In this document: one piece after another, positions 1 to 4,652 of the stretch | How the letters are laid out: each line of letters starts with the position of its first letter | Numbering within the stretch: position 1 is the first letter of the stretch | Source: Alphaproteobacteria bacterium | GTDB lineage: Bacteria > Pseudomonadota > Alphaproteobacteria > Micavibrionales > Micavibrionaceae | NCBI GenBank assembly: GCA_020442505.1 | Contig: JAGRJZ010000181.1 | Location: forward strand, 1 to 7,308 | Direction of reading: 5' to 3' | Length of the DNA: 7,308 bases | The notes under the pieces: generated by a model | Database searches by the model: none | Seen by the model: the letters and a program-made list of their open reading frames with translations, nothing else | Told to the model about the DNA's origin: nothing | Position numbers and translations under genes: made by a program

Positions 1-126
1 GCCGTCGAGCCTTTTAAACCGGGCCATCACGTCACAGGCAATATCCGTATAGCTGCTGCCCAGATGCGGCGCGCCATTCACGTAATAAATCGGCGTCGTG
101 ATATAAAAAGGCGCTTTGTCGGTCAT
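1..126 (-). CDS. metG: Methionyl-tRNA synthetase, N-terminal 42 codons (cut by window edge)
   Basis: Translating the minus strand from the ATG at 124-126 gives a methionyl-tRNA synthetase N-terminus. It starts MTDKAPFYITTPIYYVNG, continues APHLGSSYTDIACDVMARFK and runs off the window after residue 42. The enzyme charges tRNA-Met with methionine in the cytoplasm and is a class I synthetase with a Rossmann catalytic core. The YITTPIYYVN strand followed by the ATP-binding HIGH-type motif is diagnostic. Here that motif reads HLGS (residues 21-24), with serine in place of the last histidine; from memory, similar HIGS forms occur in other bacterial MetRS. An AAAGGAA Shine-Dalgarno (136-142) lies 9 bases before the ATG. 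It lies 106 bp downstream of fliG on the same strand and has no functional link to motility. Read-through from fliG is possible, because no convincing intrinsic terminator lies between them. The identification is firm although only the first part is visible. Confidence 0.9.
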   Translation of the reverse strand, partial: MTDKAPFYITTPIYYVNGAPHLGSSYTDIACDVMARFKRLDG

Positions 127-207
127 GGCGAACGGTTCCTTTGTGTCCGGGAGAGTTCCGGCACGCTAACATAGGAAGGAAGAAAAAGGGAAGTAGGAAA
201 TCGCGGG

Positions 208-227
208 CCGCGCGAACCAGAGCGCGG
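208..227 (-). other. Short GC hairpin just after fliG stop
   Basis: On the minus strand CCGCGC and GCGCGG form a perfect 6-bp stem around an 8-base loop, starting 6 bases after the fliG stop codon. No run of T follows directly; only a pyrimidine-rich stretch appears further on (about 176-202). It may protect the fliG mRNA 3' end or act as a weak, possibly Rho-assisted, terminator before metG. It lacks the features of a strong intrinsic terminator. Confidence 0.3.
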
Positions 228-232
228 ATGTG

Positions 233-1249
233 TCAATAAATCAGCTCGTCGTCGTCGCCGCCTGAGGAGATAACGATCTCGCCGCGGGCTTCGAGGTCTT
301 TTGTAACGTTGACGATATATTGCTGGGCCTCTTCGACCTCCTTCAGGCGCACAGGCCCCATCGCGGCCATGTCTTCCTTCATGATCTTCGCCGCCCGTTC
401 GGACATGTTCGAGAAGAAGAGATCCTTGAGCGAATCTGTGGCACCTTTCAAGGCCGCCGGCAGTTTGTCCTTGTCCACGGCGCGGATCAAGGTCTGGATC
501 GACGCCGCGTCCAGCTTTAGCAGATCTTCGAAGGTAAACATCAGGCTGCGAATTTTCTCGGCGGATTCCGGAACCGATTTCTCCAGCTCTTCCATGAACT
601 TGCCCTCGACGGAGCGTTCCAGAGAGTTGAAGATTTCCGCCATCATCTCGTGGCTGTCGCGGCGTTGGGTCCGGGCCAGGTTCGACATGAACTCGGTCCG
701 GAGGGTTTTTTCGACGTCTTCCAAAACCTCTTTTTGCACGGCTTCCATGCGGAGCATCCGGTGGATGACCTCCAGCGCGAAGTTCTCGGGCAGCATCGCC
801 AGAACCCGCGCGGCGTGGTCGGTCTGAACCTTCGACAGCACCACGGCGACGGTCTGCGGATATTCCTTTTGCAGGAAGTTCGCCAGCACTTCCTCGTTTA
901 CGTTCCCCAGCTTTTCCCACATGGTCCGCCCTGCGGGGCCGCGGATCTCTTCCATGATCTGGTCGACCTTGTCGGCGGAGAGCACTTTGCTCAAAAGCCG
1001 CTCGGTACTGTCATGGGTTCCGACCAGCGTGTTGGTCGAGCTCATCTGTTCCGCGAAATCCATAAAAAGCCGTTCGACCACGGTCGCGCTGACCTTCCCG
1101 AGGCCCGCCATGGTTTGCGAGATTTCCATGATCTCGTCGTCGTCCATATGCTCGAAAATCTTCGCGGTGTGCTCCTCCCCCAGCGCCAACATGAAGATGG
1201 AGGCCTTTTCCGCGCCCGACAGGGTTCTGTAATCTTCGCGCAGTCTCAT
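233..1249 (-). CDS. fliG: Flagellar motor switch protein FliG
   Basis: FliG (338 aa, normal length) sits on the cytoplasmic face of the MS ring. Its N-terminal domain binds FliF, its middle domain binds FliM, and its C-terminal charged helix engages the stator to make torque and set rotation direction. Visible landmarks are the N-terminal LSGAEKASIFMLALGEE segment (10-26), the middle-domain EYPQT motif (129-133, usually EHPQT), the hinge-side MFTFEDLL motif (237-244), and the C-terminal torque helix region with ALKGA (K268), MSERAA (R285), an E292-D293 acidic pair and GPVRL (R301). These match the charged positions known from E. coli FliG, where the acidic pair is Asp-Asp. The protein ends in an acidic GGDDDELIY tail. 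The ATG lies 12 bp after the fliF stop, and the Shine-Dalgarno AAGGA (1258-1262) shares bases with that TAA, so the pair is likely translationally coupled. fliH and fliN, often found next in alphaproteobacteria, are absent; metG follows. Confidence 0.97.
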   Translation of the reverse strand: MRLREDYRTLSGAEKASIFMLALGEEHTAKIFEHMDDDEIMEISQTMAGLGKVSATVVERLFMDFAEQMSSTNTLVGTHDSTERLLSKVLSADKVDQIMEEIRGPAGRTMWEKLGNVNEEVLANFLQKEYPQTVAVVLSKVQTDHAARVLAMLPENFALEVIHRMLRMEAVQKEVLEDVEKTLRTEFMSNLARTQRRDSHEMMAEIFNSLERSVEGKFMEELEKSVPESAEKIRSLMFTFEDLLKLDAASIQTLIRAVDKDKLPAALKGATDSLKDLFFSNMSERAAKIMKEDMAAMGPVRLKEVEEAQQYIVNVTKDLEARGEIVISSGGDDDELIY

Positions 1250-1257
1250 ATAGAGGT

Positions 1258-1264
1258 TCCTTTA
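1258..1264 (-). promoter_or_regulatory. fliG ribosome binding site overlapping the fliF stop codon
   Basis: The minus strand reads TAAAGGA: the fliF TAA stop (1262-1264) runs directly into the AAGGA Shine-Dalgarno for fliG, 8 bases before its ATG. Ribosomes finishing fliF are placed at the fliG start, which suggests coupled translation of the two proteins that bind each other in the MS ring/rotor. Confidence 0.75.
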
Positions 1265-2905
1265 GCTCTCCTGGCTCATCCAGTTGCGGAGAACCGAAAC
1301 GGTCTCCTGGGGATAGGTGTCTACGATATCCGCGATTTTCTTGACGGAGGAAGCCTTCACCTTCCCTTCCACCTGTTGCATATCGATCAGGGACTCCTCG
1401 GATTCGCCGCCCTGTCCGCTGCCCTGTTCGAATTCGGAGGGGCCCTCCAACGCGGGCTTGGCCGGTCCTCCAGCCAAAAGCTCGGCCTCGAACTCGCTGT
1501 CCAGAGAGGGGTCGTCGCTGCTCAGCAGACGCCCGACCATCGGCTGAAGGACCAAAAGCACTACCAGGATAATCATCACGGCCACGATCAGAATCTCGGC
1601 CGCGTCCAGAACGTCGCCCCGTTCGAACCCGAACAAAAGCGCCGCTTTCAAATCGGCGTCCTCCGCTTCGACATCCGCGAATTGCATGTTGACGATTTCG
1701 AGCGTATCGCCCCGGTCCTCTTCGTACCCGATGGCCGAACGGACCAGCGCCGCGATTCGGTCCAGTTCTTCCTGGCTCCGCGGTTGATAGGTCTTGTTAC
1801 CCTCTTCATCCGTGACGTAATTGCCGTCCACCAAAACCGCAACCGACAGTTTTTTGACCTCTCCGACCTCCCGGATCATGCTGCGCACGGTTTTGCTGAT
1901 CTCGTAATTCGCGACTTCCTCGAGCTTGCTGCTTTCCTGCACCGGTTTCGGATCGACCAGAAAATCGCCCGCGATCCCGGGCAGGTTGTTTTGAACCGAC
2001 ACGTCGCCGGAGGGCGGTTCACGTTCCGTATTGGTCTCCTCCGTCGTCTGGGTCGAGCGGAGAACCTGTCCCGAGGGATCGTACATTTCCTCGTTCGTGC
2101 TGATTCGATCGAAATTCAGATCCGCCGTCACGTTCGCACGCACCCGGCCGTATCCGACGACCCGTCCGACGATATCCTCGATCGCGTTGGTCATGCGGGT
2201 TTCATAGCTGCGGCGCATTTCTTCGGCCTTCACCGTCAAGAGGCTTTCCGTGTCGCTGTCGCCCCGAGCCAGCAGATTCCCGTTACTGTCGATCAAAGAC
2301 ACCGTCTCGGGCTTGAGTTGCGGCACAGCCGAGGCAACCAAAGACTGAATAGCCAGGATCTGTTCCCGGTCCAGATGAGCCCCCGGGCGCAGGGACAAAA
2401 ACACGCTGGCGCTGGCCGGACGGCTGTCGCGGCTGAACAGTTCGCGCTGAGGCAAGACCAGATGCACCCGCGCGCTGCGGACCGTGTCGAGCGATCCGAT
2501 CGTTCGGGCCAGCTCGCCCTCCAGCGCACGAACCTGGTTGATGTTCTGAACAAAGTTCGTCGTTCCAAATCCCGATTGCTGATCGAACAGCTCGTACCCC
2601 ATGGACCCGCCGCCGGGCAGGCCTTCCGCCGCCAAAATCATCCGCGCGCGACCGACCTCGCTTTCGGGGACGCGGATGCTGCTCCCGTCCTGAGAGACTT
2701 CGAAAGGAATCGCGTTTTCGCCAAGCTTGGCAGTCATCGCCGTCGAATCGACCGAGGACAGATTGTCGTATAACAGGTCCATTTTCCCGGTCGACACCCG
2801 CATCGACACGAAAATGAAAAAGATCAAAAGCGCGAGCAAAACGCCGCTCATAATCGCCAGACGCCCGGGTCCCAGCTGTTTGAGTGTTTCAAGAAAACTG
2901 TTCAC
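1262..2905 (-). CDS. fliF: Flagellar MS-ring protein FliF
   Basis: FliF (547 aa, usual length) builds the MS ring in the inner membrane and is the platform for the export gate and the FliG rotor. The first membrane helix lies at about 16-34, after the conserved NSFLETLKQLGPGRL start. A periplasmic YscJ/FliF ring-building region follows (about 45-220), including LPGGGSMGYELFD (96-108), RALEGELARTI (126-136) and ARVHLVLPQRELF (145-157). A second ring-building region spans about 225-415. The second membrane helix is at about 437-457. A low-complexity acidic cytoplasmic linker (460-512) leads to the C-terminal FliG-binding peptide (about 516-543, ending SVLRNW). The start is GTG at 2903-2905. No in-frame ATG lies upstream, and the next ATG (residue 19) would cut into the conserved N-terminus and first helix. 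Its Shine-Dalgarno is weak. A candidate promoter lies at 2989-3017. It is the first gene of a two-gene fliF-fliG unit. Confidence 0.97.
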   Translation of the reverse strand: MNSFLETLKQLGPGRLAIMSGVLLALLIFFIFVSMRVSTGKMDLLYDNLSSVDSTAMTAKLGENAIPFEVSQDGSSIRVPESEVGRARMILAAEGLPGGGSMGYELFDQQSGFGTTNFVQNINQVRALEGELARTIGSLDTVRSARVHLVLPQRELFSRDSRPASASVFLSLRPGAHLDREQILAIQSLVASAVPQLKPETVSLIDSNGNLLARGDSDTESLLTVKAEEMRRSYETRMTNAIEDIVGRVVGYGRVRANVTADLNFDRISTNEEMYDPSGQVLRSTQTTEETNTEREPPSGDVSVQNNLPGIAGDFLVDPKPVQESSKLEEVANYEISKTVRSMIREVGEVKKLSVAVLVDGNYVTDEEGNKTYQPRSQEELDRIAALVRSAIGYEEDRGDTLEIVNMQFADVEAEDADLKAALLFGFERGDVLDAAEILIVAVMIILVVLLVLQPMVGRLLSSDDPSLDSEFEAELLAGGPAKPALEGPSEFEQGSGQGGESEESLIDMQQVEGKVKASSVKKIADIVDTYPQETVSVLRNWMSQES

Positions 2906-2988
2906 GACAAGAAAGAACCTTATTTCTATTGGTTGACGGACGCGCCGCGCGAGGAAGCGCCGGGGGGCGAAGAAAAGCGCTCCGGCCT

Positions 2989-3017
2989 ATTATAAGCGGG
3001 TTTTGTAGATTTTTCCA
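2989..3017 (-). promoter_or_regulatory. Candidate sigma-70 promoter for fliF-fliG
   Basis: The minus strand has a perfect TATAAT -10 box (2989-2994) and a TGGAAA -35 box (3012-3017, 4 of 6 matches to TTGACA) with a 17-base spacer. Transcription would begin near 2982 and leave a leader of about 77 bases before the fliF GTG. No sigma-54 GG/GC pair or sigma-28 pattern was seen in its place. This is a sequence match only. Confidence 0.45.
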
Positions 3018-3109
3018 CAGCTTGTTGCACAAAGAAAACTTTAGTCCCGCGGTTTTTATGCGACACAACGGAGCGAGAAAAGCCCTTAACAGCCCCCCCT
3101 AAAAACCGT

Positions 3110-3145
3110 TTAATCCTTTGTTTTTTAAAGTAAATAAAAGGTTAA
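3110..3145. repeat. Imperfect AT-rich inverted repeat
   Basis: TTAATCCTTT (3110-3119) faces AAAAGGTTAA (3136-3145), about 35 bp upstream of the FlaG-like promoter. The arms match imperfectly (CCTTT/AAAGG plus TTAA, out of step by one base). It could be a regulator binding site. The TTAA elements here are not spaced as in the CtrA consensus (TTAA-N7-TTAA). Confidence 0.25.
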
Positions 3146-3178
3146 GCTCCTTCGCCCCCTCGACGAAAACGCTTGACT

Positions 3179-3207
3179 TTTGACCTGTCTTGTTGTACCA
3201 TGATACT
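3179..3207 (+). promoter_or_regulatory. Candidate promoter for the FlaG-like gene
   Basis: TTGACC (3179-3184, 5 of 6 matches) and GATACT (3202-3207, 4 of 6) are separated by 17 bases on the plus strand. Start of transcription would be near 3214, giving a leader of about 43 bases. An alternative is TTGTAC (3193-3198) with TATACC (3215-3220) at a 16-base spacing. Which one is used cannot be decided from the sequence. Confidence 0.35.
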
Positions 3208-3242
3208 AGGTTACTATACCCTTTTTCTATAAAAGGCATAGA

Positions 3243-3258
3243 ATGGTTGGGGAACCAT
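3243..3258 (+). promoter_or_regulatory. Hairpin enclosing the start region of the FlaG-like gene
   Basis: ATGGTT (3243-3248) and AACCAT (3253-3258) are perfect inverted repeats around a GGGG loop (3249-3252). The 3' arm contains the first two bases of the start codon (3257-3259), and the loop is the only Shine-Dalgarno-like sequence, set unusually close to the ATG. In RNA the fold would hide the start codon and display the ribosome-binding bases. The 5' arm also holds an out-of-frame ATG that opens a six-codon reading frame ending at a TAG at 3261-3263. Confidence 0.45.
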
Positions 3259-3718
3259 GTTAGAAGCGGTTAATTCAGTTTTGCAAACGACACCCACCCT
3301 CCGCGGACAGGCGGAGAAGGTGAGCTCCGCCGATTCGTTTGCGGCCAACCCGGACCGAGTCCAGAAGGCCGTTCTGGCTCCTTACGTCAGCCCCTATGTC
3401 CATGTGGATCTTGACTACGGCGCGGTTCTCCAGATTCGGGATCGCGACACCGGCGATGTCGTGGATCAATTCCCGTCACGTTCGCGTCTTGAGGCGGAAG
3501 CCCGCGCGGCGGTTTTGCGGGAGCAAGCCCAGTCTTCGGCCACCGCGATCAGCCGTCCAGAATCAGCCGCATCGGCCCAGGCCAGACCAACGACCCCGGA
3601 CGCGTCCGATTCGGCAGTCCCGCCCCCGCCCGCCTCATTTAAACAGCTGGCGGCGTTTCAGGCCGCATCCCAGGCGGGCACGGCTGGCAGCGGCACAGAA
3701 GTTAAGGTACTGGCCTAA
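3257..3718 (+). CDS. FlaG-like flagellar protein
   Basis: This 153-aa protein has a central segment (about 42-75) reading PYVSPYVHVDLDYGAVLQIR, then DRDTGDVVDQFPS. This fits the FlaG family pattern, in which a short beta core of the form 'V..I.D..TGEVIRQIP' is conserved. FlaG proteins have been linked to filament length and assembly in other bacteria; their mechanism is poorly known. The N-terminus (1-40) is polar. Residues 76-95 are probably helical (SRLEAEARAAVLREQAQ), and the remainder is an Ala/Pro/Ser-rich disordered tail with a PPPP run at 122-125. No signal peptide or membrane helix is seen. It is the only plus-strand gene in the window. It faces away from fliF and meets flaF end to end with a 4-bp overlap. 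The family call rests on the short core motif, so I leave the symbol empty. Confidence 0.7.
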   Translation: MLEAVNSVLQTTPTLRGQAEKVSSADSFAANPDRVQKAVLAPYVSPYVHVDLDYGAVLQIRDRDTGDVVDQFPSRSRLEAEARAAVLREQAQSSATAISRPESAASAQARPTTPDASDSAVPPPPASFKQLAAFQAASQAGTAGSGTEVKVLA

Positions 3719-4161
3719 AGCCCACCTTTATCCTCGTCTTTTTTCTCTGACGGACGGCTCATGAGACCAGCGGCGATCTCGCGGTTAATGTCGATCAGGA
3801 TATCGAGCTTCTTCTGCTCCGGACTTGCCAGAATATCAACCGTCTGATTGAAGATAAAGACGCCCAGATTGGCGATGTTATTGCGGAGCGCCACCGGGCG
3901 CGCGGGATCATCATCCTCCACCGCCGTATCCACGAACATCAGCCATATTTGACGATTATAGGTCAGCGCCCCTTCCAGCTCCTCCGGCGAGACTTCGTCC
4001 CAGCGACTTTGAATCGCTTGAAAAGCCTTGGCGGCCTTGAGCAAGACGCGCGCCTCGACCTCCCGCTGATCGGGGGTATGGGCCTGTGCGTGGCTGTCAT
4101 ACGCGCCGGCGGCAGCAGCATGAGGATTAGGCGGCAGGCCCGGTTTGCGGGTGTTTGACAT
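3715..4161 (-). CDS. flaF: Flagellin biosynthesis regulator FlaF
   Basis: FlaF is a small cytoplasmic protein of alphaproteobacteria that is needed for flagellin production or secretion and acts with, or against, FlbT. The family core is visible as the helical stretch REVEARVLLKAAKAFQAI (33-50), then the hallmark NRQIWLMFVDTAVEDD (69-84), LRNNIANLGVFIFNQT (92-107) and a closing helix through about 133. At 148 aa it is somewhat longer than typical members (about 115-130), because of a polar Ala/His/Pro-rich N-terminus (1-30) and a charged Lys/Asp/Glu C-terminal tail (137-148). The ATG lies inside flbT, giving a 35-bp overlap in a different frame. A weak GAAGAG ribosome site precedes it by 10 bases, so translation probably depends on ribosomes translating flbT. 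No in-frame ATG exists nearer the conserved core, which makes the overlap credible. Its TAG stop overlaps the TAA of the FlaG-like gene. Confidence 0.92.
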   Translation of the reverse strand: MSNTRKPGLPPNPHAAAAGAYDSHAQAHTPDQREVEARVLLKAAKAFQAIQSRWDEVSPEELEGALTYNRQIWLMFVDTAVEDDDPARPVALRNNIANLGVFIFNQTVDILASPEQKKLDILIDINREIAAGLMSRPSEKKDEDKGGL

Positions 4162-4537
4162 GGTCGAGTAACTCTTCTTCGTGTTTTAAAAGCTCTTTGG
4201 CCTCTTTCAGGGCCTTGTAATACGATCCTTCCAGAATCATATCGTTTATTTTCATGAAAAACAGGCTCGTCGTCGGAGCGGCGTCCTGAATCTCCCGGAT
4301 CAAAGCGAAATATTTGTCATGATACACTTTCGGAGAGCGCGCCAGATACATGCACTGCACCAGAAAATAAATCTTTTTGCAGGGCGTGTCGGCGTCCTCC
4401 TCCCTTAGAACGTCTTTTTCCCTTAAAATCGGCGCGTCGCCGGCGATATGCAAACGGGTCCTCTGATCGTCGTTTGTGATAACGGCTTCCCCGATCAGAA
4501 TCTTTTCGCGCGGTTTAAGATCAATGACTAGAGCCAT
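4127..4537 (-). CDS. flbT: Flagellin mRNA regulator FlbT
   Basis: FlbT (136 aa, normal length) is a post-transcriptional regulator. In Caulobacter it associates with the 5' leader of flagellin mRNA and promotes its decay when the hook is unfinished; in some other alphaproteobacteria it acts positively. The family pattern is clear: LVIDLKPREKILIGEAVITN (3-22), a beta-rich N-terminal half, ILREKDVLREEDADTPCKKI (37-56) and YFLVQCMYLA (57-66). A helical C-terminal half follows, including SYYKALKEAKELL (105-117). There is no membrane segment. Upstream of the ATG there is no clear Shine-Dalgarno, so initiation is probably weak. The gene lies directly downstream of the flagellin terminator (4583-4610), so it is expressed either by limited read-through or from an unrecognised promoter in the short gap. 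It is followed by, and overlaps, flaF. Confidence 0.95.
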   Translation of the reverse strand: MALVIDLKPREKILIGEAVITNDDQRTRLHIAGDAPILREKDVLREEDADTPCKKIYFLVQCMYLARSPKVYHDKYFALIREIQDAAPTTSLFFMKINDMILEGSYYKALKEAKELLKHEEELLDHVKHPQTGPAA

Positions 4538-4582
4538 ATCCGAATATCCAGGAAATACAAATCAGAGATCAAAAAATAGCAG

Positions 4583-4610
4583 AAAAAAAACGGCGGGGAA
4601 AGCCCCGCCG
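4583..4610 (-). terminator. Intrinsic terminator of the flagellin gene
   Basis: On the minus strand a perfect 8-bp GC-rich stem, CGGCGGGG/CCCCGCCG (4603-4610 and 4591-4598), with a 4-base loop (4599-4602) is followed at once by eight T (4590 to 4583). It lies 42 bases after the flagellin stop codon and is a textbook Rho-independent terminator. It would separate the highly expressed flagellin message from flbT-flaF. Confidence 0.93.
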
Positions 4611-4652
4611 TCTTCGTAATGGATAAAAGACTTTCGCCTATCCCCGGCCCGA

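Larger units (their letters stand above)
2906..3256. other. Divergent intergenic region between fliF and the FlaG-like gene
   Basis: This 351-bp gap has no credible coding frame. It holds the candidate fliF promoter (minus strand, 2989-3017), the candidate promoter of the FlaG-like gene (plus strand, 3179-3207), an imperfect inverted repeat (TTAATCCTTT at 3110-3119 and AAAAGGTTAA at 3136-3145), and a hairpin on the FlaG-like start codon. The first 60 bases next to fliF are GC-rich and would form the fliF leader. The rest is more AT-rich, as expected of a control region. I see no repeat array, tRNA or small RNA signature. Confidence 0.7.

Noticed and set aside
231..236. Perfect TTGACA on the minus strand overlapping the fliG stop, as a metG -35 box
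   Set aside because: At a 17-base spacing the downstream hexamer is GCGCGG, and nearby positions give no -10 box.
650..2773. Plus-strand open frame of 707 codons opposite fliF and fliG
   Set aside because: It is antisense to two unmistakable flagellar genes and its product is His/Arg/Gln-rich with no family pattern, typical of a shadow frame in GC-rich DNA.
3110..3145. TTAA elements in the fliF/FlaG-like gap as CtrA boxes
   Set aside because: Gaps between successive TTAA are 11 and 13 bases, not 7.
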